Source of the DNA: Styela clava
Taxonomy: Eukaryota; Chordata; Ascidiacea; Stolidobranchia; Styelidae
DNA length: 64,000 nucleotides
Direction: 5' to 3'
NCBI RefSeq assembly: GCF_964204865.1
Contig: NC_135258.1
Coordinates: forward strand, 8,795,001-8,859,000
The translations under genes and the position numbers were made by a program. This document shows positions 39,963 through 50,837 of the stretch, in pieces. The notes under the pieces were generated by a model. That model was not told where the DNA came from, searched no databases, and was given only the letters and a program-made list of their open reading frames with translations. Position 1 is the stretch's first letter, and the number at the start of each line of letters is the position of its first letter.

Positions 39963-42900
39963 TCTGTGGTGTCGATCCTTTGATTTGAAGTAGAAATCCC
40001 GAAGCCTTGTAAATGTAAACAAACCTATCACACCGCAATTTGATAAATTAGTCTATGATAAGCGGCTAAATATTAACATAATGAAATAAAGTTAAGAAGA
40101 ATCGAAAGATACCACACTTATGTATTCAGCTGTAATTTCGAATATAAATAAAAGCTAGAACAGGGAGAAAACTGTTTCCCGTACAATGAGTTAAATCGCT
40201 CGGTAAAGCAATTAATCACTGCGACACCGAGTCGTGCATCGCCTCCGAGCAACTTGCATCCTCGCGTAACGACAGACGAGGGCTGTCTGATGATCTCCGC
40301 TGTGGTGCGTCTCATTGACAAACGCATTTTTTCTCGGACTCGGCATGCCGCCGTCTGTCTGACCCTGGTCGCACTACTCGAATAAATTATCCACAAAATT
40401 GAAAAGACAAATTGGCAGGGTAATTATATTATTCGGGCGTTAAACTTTCTCTATACTTTGTAGCGAGAGACTTAAATTTAAACTTTCTCTTTTGATTAGG
40501 ACTTTCGTTGAAATTGCGCAATCATCAAAGAGGTGTTCCAATAAATGCAGCCTTGAATTAGGGCTAATTAAAAATGTCTAACTCTAAAACTTTCCTAGAA
40601 TACAATAATTTTGGACGTTTTTAAGTACAGAATTTCAGCATTTGGTTTACTCTTTATACAATCTGACTCAAAATAAACAGTGTGGACGAGAGACTGTACT
40701 CGACTATAGCAATCCTTATACTGTGCTATGCTATACCCTGTTTTATAAGGCAAATCACACAGTTGACAAAACGTCACTGCTTCAATTGCTGCTACATTGA
40801 GTAACACCAACTTTATTTTTAAAATCTAGTTCATAACCTGGTACTAGTAATACGGCTGCGCTGTTAGAACGACAAATATGCGAATGTTGAATATTCATTG
40901 TCACGTCAAATAATAAATGGCGGGGATTTCTCAGAACCTAACGTAAACAAATATTGGATATGTCACCTGTCACTCGCCGTACTCCAACCTTAACTTGAAC
41001 CCGAGTACGCACGCCGTCGACGCAAAGATAACACGCTATAAGCATAACAATTTTTGTTTGCGTATTTAAACTAAACCTCGACGCTGGCTAGATGTACGTT
41101 ACGCAAGGTGCGTAATGTAAATTTGATATTTGCCAAATTCAATACCTGTGAACAGATGCATTAGATTAAATTGCCAAATGTGACTGCAAAAATTTGTTAC
41201 ATTTCAAACGACTCGCACTTTTATTCGGGAATATTAATCGAAACAACAATGTGCTTGTGAACAAAAGCGTTTTGTTTAAAATCAGTAATCAGTCTGTAAC
41301 ATCGTTTAAAATTCATATTATGTAATCATGATCAACAGTTTACCCAAACAGTTATAGGTATTGAATATTTATTCTCTTTCAGATTCGGTATGCTAAGCCA
41401 AATATAATTTTCTGAACATGAGCGATCCCGTTGGACTGGCCGAACTGGGACAAACACGATTGTCAGAAAGAAATCCGTTTCAGTGAGAAATACAAGTCAT
41501 GCAGAAATACAATACTACGAAAATATGTGTGTGTTTTATTCACTCCAAACATACCTTTACCTTTAGCAAGTTAATATTGAGAAACCGCTTATACCATCAC
41601 GTATAAGTTCCCATTAATCATATTAATAAAATGTGGGATTGTTGAAATATATTTTCAAGCATCGATTACACATGAACCGCATTAAATTTACAATCTTATT
41701 CGAATGTTTTTTTACTACCAAGCGTGGATTGGGATTACCAACATGAATAAGAAACAATACGTGATAAGCGAATAAACACTGAGATTGGAATTTTGTTTTT
41801 AAGATGGTTACTGTTGTTATTACTGTGTGACTCAACTAGTTTTACGTTTGTAACGCCACGCATTTAGAAATAGTTCATGCTTTATGGAGTTGTTAGAAAC
41901 AAAGCGAAAATTGGCAAAATTGAAAGAATATTTAGCCAAACGAAGATTTTATTGATAATTCATGAATATAAATTTAACGGATGATATTTGATAGTGTATA
42001 TTTGCATGTGTTAACGTCACGTTTGTAAATGACTAATATTATCAATTTTCCCATTTTCCACATTTCGAGACGTTACGCTAAATTAAAGTATCAGTAATCA
42101 AATGTTCAGTTGCTTAAGACGTTTCGCAGTTTTGAGCAATGGATTAACAAAACAAAATTTTCCTTTCTTTCACTTAATTTGAGGACTGTGGTAGGTCACA
42201 TAGAGGCTATGTTTGAGCAATTTTCACAAGAAAATTTTTTTAGCTTGTGGGCGACATCTAGTGTAACGCCAAAACAAAATTTCTAATATGTAAAAACACT
42301 GAGTTCAAATAATCGTCACGTGAAACATGGATAAACGCAATAACATAAACGCTCTAGACATAACAGCGACCGCCTTAATCACTTGCTCAATAGTCTGATA
42401 AGAAACATTGTTTCTAAGTTCTCAATCTTTGTAATTATTGCGAGCTTAACGCGCTTGATAACAATGACCTTCAAGTACGAACACAGGCTAACGTGACAAT
42501 TATACATATTGTTACAATATGTTGCAATTAAGCCGCCTTATTGTCTCATGTCTCAACCTATCATCGTTTGTTCACAATACTGAGGCATTCAACCAAATGT
42601 TTTTGAAGCGTTTGTCAGCTCAAACATGTTACTTTTGGCAAAATTTTTTATATGGTTCCCGGCTTTTGTATATATATTTGATATTTTCTGCTGTCATCAA
42701 ATTTATTCACAATTTATTTACGTTTCTTCTTTCACCAAAAACTCTTGGTATTTTGGCATAATTAAACTGCTTGCATGTCTGGGAAACGGGGGTTTATGGT
42801 GTCATGGACCAAGCCAGCATAGTAGATAACAAACCTAAAGACGAATGGGATCACACCAAGTACGGAATCCATGCCCAGAATAATACAGTGTATCTTGTTT

Positions 42901-42969
42901 CCCGTTTGCAACGCAATTATACATCTGTGTGGTAATATGCTAGGATTCCGAGACAGAGTGGAGGTAACC
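39963..42969. other. Region upstream of Wnt gene 2
   Basis: Should hold the 5' UTR and promoter of the minus-strand Wnt gene. A locally GC-richer patch at 40190-40390 carries a 92-codon minus-strand frame with no recognised motif and may be 5' UTR or promoter DNA. No TATA box is convincing. The rest shows nothing. Confidence 0.35.
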
Positions 42970-43305
42970 TTATTACTTATCGATCTCGATCGGTAGATAA
43001 GCTGATAAGTATTTCTCTGTTCGTTTGTTTGTCTGTTAGACACTTTCGTATGTTACGCGATATCTCACGAAAGCGAGGTTAAATCTGCTCCAAATTTTGC
43101 ATGTGCATTCATCATATTTCGGACCAGAAGCCTATTAACTTAGGAGTTGGTAATTAATTAGTGATGGGACACGCGGTGTCGCTATTGAGTCAGAGCAAAG
43201 GAATCGAAACCGCAGTTTCTGTTTTGGGGATCCCCTAACTTTCGTCGCTGCGAACGAAAGATCGTTAAGTCGGCGGTCTCCGATAGCTATCTCGTTAATG
43301 TATTG
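42970..43305 (+). repeat. Dispersed repeat R1, copy 2
   Basis: Second copy of the repeat at 3807-4100, same orientation, with an extra stretch of about 60-70 bp before the closing GGTCTCCGAT block. The shared core CGATATCTCACGAAAGCGAGG is intact in both. Confidence 0.7.
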
Positions 43306-43358
43306 ATCAGTGTGATTATATGGCAGTAGGGTAACATATACCGTAGGCCTACCAATTA

Positions 43359-43383
43359 ATATATATATATATATATATATATA
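43359..43383 (+). repeat. (AT)12 microsatellite
   Basis: Twelve uninterrupted AT units, flanked by ACCAATTA and ACGGGATA. Likely length-polymorphic. Confidence 0.9.
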
Positions 43384-43706
43384 CGGGATAAAACAGTACA
43401 GCAGTATACTCAGATACTGGTATACCAGTATGGGGTTGGTTGGACTAGCTTACATCGGTACATTCACGTTACGTCTGTGGATACTTAGCACAGCCAGAGC
43501 TTGATTCTGAATTTTTTTGCCAGTAAACGGAAAAATGCAGAAATGGCAATACAAAATCTGAATTTGCCCTCTTTACAGTTCTAGACTTTGAAATGTTAGT
43601 ACAATAGTATCTAATTACTGAATGAAGTTAAACGGCTAAATTATCAACAGCTTTATGATGATCGGATGGATACCCAACCTACAGGAACAAGAGAAGTTGC
43701 TCTACA

Positions 43707-43900
43707 CCAAGGGTATCCAACTCAAAATATGTCATGGGCCACTTTTTGAACTTTATTAATGACGCGGGCCACAAACCAACAAATTACGTTCAAAATGGAT
43801 ACACAATAATAACATAAGAAATCTGAATATATTTGGTGGAACTACATTGAACTCTCACATCATACAAGACATGAAACATATTCATGTATATTTACTTGTG
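43707..43900 (+). mobile_element. hAT-like element end upstream of the peptide cluster
   Basis: CCAAGGGTATCCAACTC followed by two GGGCCAC boxes resembles the hAT terminus CAGGGGTGTCCAACTC with GGGCCAC subterminal motifs. The other end is not clear, so the right limit is approximate. Confidence 0.35.
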
Positions 43901-44439
43901 CTGGATATTTGGCACTGTTTTGTAGCGGCGATAAACTTATTTAGCGTTGGTTTGATAGTCTTGAGACAGCATACAAATGTTCGTCGTGTGCGGAGGGCTA
44001 TTTGGTAACTGCTCGGGGCAAACATCTATATTAAAAAAAATCTGTTTTATTTTTTTCTATGTATTATTTGCGAAAGTATTCAAATGATGAGTAACATTTA
44101 TCCAACATATTGGAGTAAATGTTAGAGCACGATTTGTTGTTTCCACGTTGGATGTTCGCTAATAAAAAGCATAATTAAATCACAACTAGTCATCTCATTT
44201 AACGCAACGTACAAAAAATATGGCGACTAAGATGAGTAATCGCAATTTGCTGTCATTTAATGTTTATAGTTTTCATAATATCAGAATTAACATCACGGAA
44301 GATGGACCATCATATCATAACCTTATGAGGAATATGAACCAGTGAGTCTTATCCGCATATTCATTACTCATCACACTATATCTCTCAGAACGACTCTAAA
44401 AAGTAATTGAAGGAAAAATCGATATGAATTTTTAATGAC

Positions 44440-44529
44440 GACTTTCCTGTAACGGAACAAAGAATTCTATAAAAGGGGACAATACGCATATTTTGCATCA
44501 TTTCACTTTGTATAAACGAAAGAACTCAG
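44440..44529 (+). promoter_or_regulatory. Promoter and noncoding exon 1 of peptide gene A
   Basis: A kappaB-like box CGACTTTCCT at 44439-44448 is followed about 20 bp later by TATAAAA at 44468-44474. Transcription should start near 44498, giving a noncoding first exon that ends in ACTCAG with donor GTGAGA at 44530. The TATA-to-donor distance is 62 bp here and within 2 bp of that in the other two copies. The acceptor before the coding exon is TCTCAG at 44754. NF-kappaB/Rel control is inference from the box. Confidence 0.7.
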
Positions 44530-44758
44530 GTGAGATTTTAGAGAAAATATTTTTTTTTTCATGTAATTATGAGTGTTTCATTAGTAAGTATTGCCTTTGA
44601 TAACTCAGTTTTTCAAACACACTCTACACTGGAGAAGTTCAAGTTTTATAATATTACTTTGTTTCTATTAAGATATTCCTTAATCTTTAAAAATGTTCAT
44701 TTTATCTCCAATGACTTTGCAAAATTTCTATAACAGAAGTTTTACACATCTCAGAATC

Positions 44759-44904
44759 ATGAAAACTGCAATCATTCTAGCTTTGGTAGCAATATTTGTT
44801 GTTAATGTCTCAGGAGGATGGAAAGGCTTTACACGGAACCTGAAAAAACCCGGTTCAGTAGCGGTTAAAGCAGGTTCTGTCGCGCTCAAGGCAGCGAATA
44901 GTCC
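44759..44904 (+). CDS. Peptide gene A, coding exon 1 (signal peptide and first helix)
   Basis: 146 nt. The start is the second in-frame ATG after the acceptor-proximal region: the exon begins at 44755 after TCTCAG, so only the ATG at 44759 is in the mature mRNA. Donor GTAAGT after AGTCC. Confidence 0.85.
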
Positions 44905-46146
44905 GTAAGTCATTTTATTCACACATTAAATATGATTTCATGAATAATTTTTTCTCATTATTTTTACTTGGAAAATGCATAGTCTTTCATAGATAAAAAT
45001 TTTGTCATGTTGTTTTGCTGAGAAGTATAAAGAAGTTGTCAAGTTTTAAAACTTTTCAACTTTTAAATTATAGACCGGGAAAGTATCAAAAAGATAAATG
45101 ACGAATAAGAATAACATAATTCCTTTACACGAAATAGCAAGTATATTTGTGAACATATTTGTGAACTAACGGAAGCTGACAAATATACATGCTTATTTGT
45201 GAAACGAAAATATTTAAAGTTATCCACCGCGCATTGTTAATTCATTCATTTTCTGTATTCAGGACGGGACAAATAGCAATGGGAAGCGCAATGAGCCAGC
45301 TCGGTGATATGCGTGCAATTAGAGAAATGGTAAGATTTGATTATTTTTCCTAAATATTTGTCTACAACAAATAAAACAAAATTCAACTCAAACGAGGGAG
45401 AAAAACTGCACAAATACTGAGGTTATACAGAATAAAAACAGCGCCCAGACTTGAAATTTAAAAAATTTGAAAAATTGAGAAACAAATAATGAAAGTACAC
45501 ATTTGTCAAAATTTTTCTCATAAATTTGATACTTGTGAATAATTATAATATTAATAAATCTTTTCGTTTATTTAATATCCAAAAGTTTAATAATCCATCT
45601 TTATCGTCACAATCAGAAGTTTTTAATTGTAGACCTAGATCAGCTCAGTTACATTCGCAATTGAATAATGCCTTCATATTTTCCCAGGACGAGACCAAAA
45701 TTAGTCAATTGTTTGACGCAATTGAAATGATCAGAGAAATGGACGACGGTATGTTTTTTGGATAAAATCACAAAAAAATTAAAAAAACATACAAAAATAA
45801 TTAATTTTGAATCTAGTCAAAATTTATCTTGCCAGTATTGAAATATTAAAAAAATAGCATTGAATATTTTATCATTTTCAAATTTTACAAGTAATATAAA
45901 TTAGTTACAAACTGGCTATATATCCGTTATTCCATATAGATTTTCAGATTTTTATATTATTAGTAAATTTTTGACTGCATAACATTTTTCTTTATTTTTA
46001 ATTAGTTAATTTAGTAAAATATTCATAACATAAACAATAAAATACCATAAACGATTGCTATTGAGAAAGTATCATTAAATTATAATATCGTTTCAGACGA
46101 ATTCCTCTACTTCGCAAAAGCTGCAAGCATGAAAGATTTTCAATAG
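44759..46146 (+). CDS. Cecropin/styelin-like cationic secreted peptide precursor, copy A
   Basis: Model: join 44759-44904, 45263-45329, 45688-45748, 46097-46146 (324 nt, 107 residues), GT-AG introns in phases 2, 0, 1. Residues 1-19/20 are a signal peptide (MKTAIILALVA start, SGG end). The mature peptide would begin at Gly20/Trp21. Helix 1 (about 21-48) is rich in Lys, Ala, Gly and Val; a Ser-Pro-Thr-Gly hinge (48-51) is split by the first coding intron; a second hydrophobic segment runs to Leu-Gly-Asp at 62-64. Residues 65-107 form an acidic tail with IREMDET and FAKAASM blocks. A tryptophan near the N-terminus, a basic first helix, a hinge and a hydrophobic second helix are cecropin hallmarks; an acidic C-terminal propeptide after an LGD is styelin-like. 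Probable role: membrane-active innate defence peptide, released by cleavage of the tail. The family name and activity are inference; coding status is supported by three conserved copies. Confidence 0.85.
45263..45329 (+). CDS. Peptide gene A, coding exon 2 (second helix)
   Basis: 67 nt after GTATTCAG. Completes the hinge proline and encodes TGQIAMGSAMSQLGD and the conserved AIREM; donor GTAAGA. Confidence 0.85.
45688..45748 (+). CDS. Peptide gene A, coding exon 3 (acidic tail)
   Basis: 61 nt after TTTTCCCAG. Encodes DETKISQLFDAIEMIREMDD; donor GTATGT. This exon is the most conserved among the copies and has the same length in all three. Confidence 0.85.
46097..46146 (+). CDS. Peptide gene A, coding exon 4 (C-terminus)
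   Basis: 50 nt after CGTTTCAG to TAG, encoding DEFLYFAKAASMKDFQ. The AATAAA at 46352-46357 lies about 205 nt after the stop. Confidence 0.85.
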
Positions 46147-46351
46147 AGAGTGATATAATGGAGTAAAGACAAAAAGCTACAACAATTTTTCTTAACATTT
46201 GATTTAATACTGAATTGTCAAATATTGCTTGTCTAATCAGATATATACTTCCAAAAAGTAAACGGTCAAAACTCATGTCAAAATTAACAACAATAATCTG
46301 TATTTCTTTCATGTTGCAATATGGTTGTTTTGTCACATTTTTTGTTGCCCA

Positions 46352-46357
46352 AATAAA
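46352..46357 (+). other. Polyadenylation signal of peptide gene A
   Basis: AATAAA in the context GCCCAAATAAAGAAAG, conserved at the same distance from the stop in copy B (48772-48767, minus strand) and copy C (56354-56359). Confidence 0.75.
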
Positions 46358-47290
46358 GAAAGGTTTATTGAAAAATACGTGTTTATTGATAATCAAAATC
46401 AATTTATTAACCATCTGAACAGTTGTAAAAACGTTGGATGTGTTACCACCCGCTTCGTATGGAGCTCGTTATTTCCGAATTCGGTAATTTCGGGTTTTTG
46501 GGTGATTAAATATGATATGGGATTATAATCATATCCACCAATATGTGAGAGCTTATTCTTCAAGAGTCGGCCTTACGAGCAAGATGCTCGATTGTTGATA
46601 AAACGGTTTGTTATTGCCCACTTGTGGCATGTAAAATTGCCATCGTGCTATACAACATGGAGCCTCAAAGAAGTCGATTCATTCCATGAAACAATTCATC
46701 GTTATTATTTATTTGTGCGCTCATATTCAGAGAATAAATACTAGTTGAGATGCAAGTGCTAGTTGAATTTTGTAGACATATCGCTACTCGCTTTGGCAAA
46801 AAATATAGGAAAAGTAATAATCTCTCCCCTCATCCCGAGAAGTTTTATAGTGAATAGAAATCGTACAAGATTGTAGTTTTTTGTTTACCTTTTCTACGTG
46901 GGGCTTTTTAAAATTGAAATTCTGTGCGGAAATACGATTCTTTTCATTTTGAAATAAACTTACTATATATTGCGTATAACAACCTTGAATTGACACGCTC
47001 CGTGAAACATTTTTTATTATTCCTTCTGGAGATTCATAGCATAATAGTTTATAATATATATATAAAATAATAATTTCACACGACTCATGTCTTTCTATCT
47101 AAACCAGAGTTAAATCCCAAACAAAACTGACCTATTTTCATTTCCTAGATTATTGTAATCTCCTGTAATATTACAACATCAACGGGTAATGGAGAACATT
47201 GACTAAGATGTCGTCGAGGTGTGAATTCTATCATATATAATTTCCGGAATTTATTTATATAGCTAACTGTTCTCTGCAGGACTCCTTAAT

Positions 47291-47699
47291 CATGTAAAGA
47301 AACTAAGCCATGTTTATATTTCAACCTCGGAAATAGAAAGGAGTTACTAACCCTTTACTATGCACCTTATAACAAACAAATACTGTATTTTATGAACCAC
47401 AAGGCGCACTTTGAATCATATTTTTAAAAAGCGATCGTGCGCCTTATAAGCTGGCGCGCCTCAATTGAGCACCCCACGGTGACAATACTATATCATTTGC
47501 TACCCGAAAGCAGTAGCCTAGCCTAAAAGGTTGACTGTGGTGACTAGAGTATGTTTTTGTTACTGTGACGTGATATTTTTTTAATCTAGTTGTTGCTTTT
47601 TTTTTAGCTAATATCCATACCTCTGTAACGATCTCAAAGATCTTACTACGGTTTTCACTATTGCACGTCTAATCGTAATACATGGAGGTTGTTTTGCTT
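47291..47699. other. Spacer at the centre of the inverted duplication
   Basis: About 400 bp not shared between the arms. It contains repeated GCGC-rich phrases (AAGGCGCAC, GTGCGCCTTATAA, GGCGCGCC) unlike the surrounding AT-rich DNA; similar phrases occur in some animal DNA transposons. No gene is seen. Confidence 0.4.
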
Positions 47700-48766
47700 G
47701 ATTTAGGAATCCAGCAGAGAACAGTTGGCTATATAAATAAATTCTGGAATTTATATCAGATAGAATTCACACCTCGGCAACATCCTAGTCAATGTTTTCT
47801 ATTACCCGTTGATATTGCAATATTACAGAAGATTGGAAACGAAAATATGGCAGTTTTGTTTGGCATTTAACTCTGGTTTAGATTGAAACACATGGGTCAT
47901 GTGAAATCCTCATTTTCACTTTTGTTTGACATTTTTTTTCTGGACTAGATAGCAAGAGGTGAGTCTCAGGGGATCCTTATTTCATAATATATTACGCTAC
48001 GAATCATAAGAAGGGATAATTGAAAGTGTTTAAAGCAGCTTCTTCAATTCAAGATTTATTCATTTCAGACATGTTGTTATATTTGATAACATAGAGGGAA
48101 TTTCTTTCAATTGTACTCAATAAACAGTCAATTTATTTCAGAATGAAGAAAATCGTGTTTCCGCGCAGAATTTCAATTTTAAAAAGACCCACGTAAAAAT
48201 TTAAACCAAAATTTACAATGATTTTTATTCACTATAAAACTTCTCGGTATGAGGGTGAGATAAATAAATACTTTTCCTATATTTTATGAGAGCGGGTAGC
48301 GATACGTCTAAGCAATTTAGCTAGCCCATGCATCTTAACTATTGTTTATTCTTTGGATATGCGCGCACAAACAAATAATAACGATGAATTGTTTCACGGA
48401 ATGGAACGTCTCCATGGCCATATCCTAGGTCCCTATAGTATAATCGAAATTTTACATGCCGCAAGTGGGCGATAACAAATTGATTTCTAAAAAATCAAGC
48501 AACACGATCGTTAGGGCCATCTCTAGTAGTGGTTGTTCATCTGTAACTAGCAAAGCGCCAAGAAGAATAAGTTGTTACAGATTTGAAGGTATAATCCCAG
48601 ATCATAATTAATCACCCAAAAACCCCAAATTACCGAATTCGGAAATAACAGGCTCCGTAACGTAGCGAGGTTTAACACATCCAAAGTTTTTGCAACTGTA
48701 CTTTGTTCAGATGGTTAATAAATTGATTTTGTTTATCAACAAATACGTATTTTCAATAAACCTTTT

Positions 48767-48772
48767 TTTATT
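48767..48772 (-). other. Polyadenylation signal of peptide gene B
   Basis: AATAAA on the minus strand, about 200 nt beyond the stop, in the same sequence context as copy A. Confidence 0.75.
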
Positions 48773-48972
48773 TGGGTAACAAAAAGTGTGACAAAACAGC
48801 CATATAGCAAGATCAAAGAAATACTGATTTATTGTTGTTAATTTTCACATAAGTTTTGACCGTTTCTTTCTTTGAAATATGATTAGACAAGCAATATTTG
48901 GCAGTTTAGTATTAAATCGAATATTAAGAAAAATAGTTGTAGATTTTTGTCTTTACTCCATTTTAACACTCG

Positions 48973-49022
48973 TTATTCAAAATCTTCCATGCTTGCAGCT
49001 TTTGCGAAGTAGAGGAATTCGT
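48973..49022 (-). CDS. Peptide gene B, coding exon 4
   Basis: 50 nt after CATTTCAG to TAA, encoding DEFLYFAKAASMEDFE. Confidence 0.85.
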
Positions 49023-50452
49023 CTGAAATGATATTATAATTTAATTTAATTAATAGTAATTGTATATGTTCAATATTTTACCAGATTGATTGAAAAACAT
49101 ATAGATCGAAAATTTAATAAATATCTAATGAAAATCTCAATTGAGTAACATTTGAATAGGTAGTTCAGTGTCTTATTTATATTTCTCACAAAATTTTTGA
49201 AAAGTCATAAATATCAAATGTTAATTTTTCAGGATTCTGTCAATATAATCTACACCGAAGTGTCACAAAACTAGTTATTTTTTATGTTATTTTTATTCAT
49301 TTTATTTTCGTGGTATTATGTAAAAATATACCGTCGTCCATTTCTCTGATCATTTGAATTGCATCAAACAATTGATTAATTTCAGTCTCGTCCTGGAAAA
49401 TTTTGAATGCATTGTTAATACGAATAATATTGATATCTATTTCAACGATTAAGAACTTCTAGTTGTAAATAAATAATGTAGAGACAAACAATCAGTTGAG
49501 TATTCAAAAAATCAAAGGCATTAATGACTATTTTATTATTTTCAATCAATCAAATGTATGAAAAAATATTTCTTGTCAACTGGTAGGTGTTTACATTTTT
49601 GTCGTAGGCGAATATTTAGGACAGTAAATTGAAACTCACCATTTCTCTAATTGCTTGCACATCACCGACAAGGCCTATTGCGGCATTCACTCCAGATTTT
49701 ATTATTGCTCTACCAGTCCTAAAGACAGAAAGTGAATAATTTAAATAAAAACCGTGATTAACGTCTAACTTGAGAGTTTTTAAAACACTGAAATTACTTT
49801 GTACTTCACAGCAATATGTCATGAAATTTTATATTTAATGGACACGGAGTGGACTTATGGATCGTTGTTTGTTGTTGTTGTTCTTGTTAGAATTCATCTT
49901 CTTACATTTTTTAAAAGTCGCTTTACTCTTTAATTACTGGACCAATTGCTTTGTAATTTTCAGTTGTCAAAGATTGTTCGTTAAAGACTGTTACTTTTAT
50001 TTATTTCAAAAATTTTCGTGGGCTCTAAGAGATTCGTTTTTTTTGTATGCGATGACGCCATCAGAATAAAAAAACGCTGCTTGTGGTGATTTCGTCCGGA
50101 GACAATGCCGTGAACACAGCGGGTACCGGTAGGATATTGCGAAAGACTGTATGCGCGTACTACTCCGTGTCCATATATTTGAGCATCGGTTTCTTGTAAT
50201 TGAATGCTATTTTTTTACAAATTGACAATGATGATGTCAAAGTAAAATACTTTAAGGTAATAATTACAAAGTCGTTGTCACATGAGTGCGTATTGAGTGT
50301 GAGAATAAAATGACTTACGGACTTGTCGCTGCTTTAGCCACAGCTTTGCCAGCCTTTGCACCAAACTTCAAGATTTTTCTTCCAAATCCCCATCCTTCGG
50401 TGTTTTCAACAACAAGCAATGCTACTAAAGTCAAAATGATTGCGGTCTTCAT
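48973..50452 (-). CDS. Cecropin/styelin-like cationic secreted peptide precursor, copy B
   Basis: Model on the minus strand: 50452-50319, 49718-49640, 49392-49332, 49022-48973 (324 nt, 107 residues), GT-AG introns in phases 2, 0, 1. Signal peptide residues 1-20 (MKTAIILTLVALLVV start), then Trp21. The first helix (21-44) contains RKILKFGAKAGKAVAKAA and is the most basic of the three copies. The Ser-Pro-Thr-Gly hinge falls at 44-47, four residues earlier than in copy A, while exon 2 is four codons longer, so the Gly-Asp that ends the mature part is at residue 64 in both. The tail has DETEINQLFDAIQMIREM and FAKAASMEDFE. Transcribed towards copy A (convergent). Its first coding intron is 600 nt (358 in A) owing to a repeat insertion. 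Function as a defence peptide is inference. Confidence 0.85.
49332..49392 (-). CDS. Peptide gene B, coding exon 3
   Basis: 61 nt after TTTTCCAG; encodes the acidic DETEINQLFDAIQM segment; donor GTATAT, weaker than GTATGT in the other copies. Confidence 0.83.
49640..49718 (-). CDS. Peptide gene B, coding exon 2
   Basis: 79 nt after TCTTTAG, 12 nt longer than in the other copies. Encodes TGRAIIKSGVNAAIGLVGD and AIREM; donor GTGAGT. Confidence 0.85.
49838..50174. mobile_element. Dispersed repeat R2 inserted in peptide gene B intron
   Basis: Ends read ATGGACACGGAGTGG and, inward from the right, ATGGACACGGAGTAG, giving inverted terminal repeats around 337 bp with no coding capacity. The introns of copies A and C lack it, so it inserted after duplication or was lost there. 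Internal block GTGGGCTCTAAGAGATTCG recurs in related form at 4100-4325 and 59242-59489. TA may be duplicated at the ends. Confidence 0.6.
50319..50452 (-). CDS. Peptide gene B, coding exon 1
   Basis: 134 nt; acceptor ACTTCAG ends at 50464, ATG at 50452, donor GTAAGT at 50318. Encodes the signal peptide and basic first helix. Confidence 0.85.
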
Positions 50453-50744
50453 GGTTTTGTTTTCTGAAGTTTAATATGGTATTTTATCAATTATACATTA
50501 TGTTTGGTCATTCCCCACAAAATACAAGGTTTGTATGGTTTTTGAAATAAAATCTAAACGAATTCCAAATAAAAAACTATGAAGAAATAGGAGTTTATAA
50601 ATAGAAACAAAAAATAGAATACATATAGAGTATATACGCTAACTTCTCTGTTGTAATGGGCTTTGTAAGAATTCGTTTAAAAAGATAAAAAATAATGCTA
50701 AACCCACGACTATACAGAAATTATCAATTTTTCTGAAATCTCAC

Positions 50745-50837
50745 CTGAGTCTTCTTCGTCTTTACAAAGTGAAGTGATGCAAAAGATGTGTGTTGTGCCT
50801 TCTTTATAAAAATCCTTGCTGGTTGACGGGAAATTCG
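50745..50837 (-). promoter_or_regulatory. Promoter and noncoding exon 1 of peptide gene B
   Basis: Minus-strand TATAAA at 50808-50803; the noncoding exon ends ACTCAG at 50745 before GTGAGA. About 20 bp upstream of the TATA box lies GGGAAATTCG (50828-50837 on the plus strand), matching nine of ten positions of the kappaB consensus GGGRNNYYCC. The surrounding TCAATGACGAATTTCC block is shared with copies A and C. Confidence 0.7.

Larger units (their letters stand above)
44040..47290 (+). repeat. Peptide-gene duplication unit, left arm (copy A)
   Basis: This arm holds peptide gene A plus about 0.5 kb upstream and 1.1 kb downstream DNA and is present in inverted orientation at 47700-51240. Matching landmarks are the upstream CACAACTAGTCATCTCATTT box, the four coding exons, TTACCGAATTCGGAAATA on one arm against its complement on the other, and GATAGAATTCACACCTCG read inward from both arms near the centre. 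Divergence looks moderate (many substitutions and small indels), so the duplication is not very recent. Confidence 0.8.

Noticed and set aside
46058..46414. 118-codon minus-strand open frame
   Set aside because: Antisense to the last exon and 3' UTR of peptide gene A; a shadow of the real gene.
50286..50474. Plus-strand open frame over peptide gene B exon 1
   Set aside because: Antisense shadow; the minus strand has the signal peptide, splice sites and paralogues.
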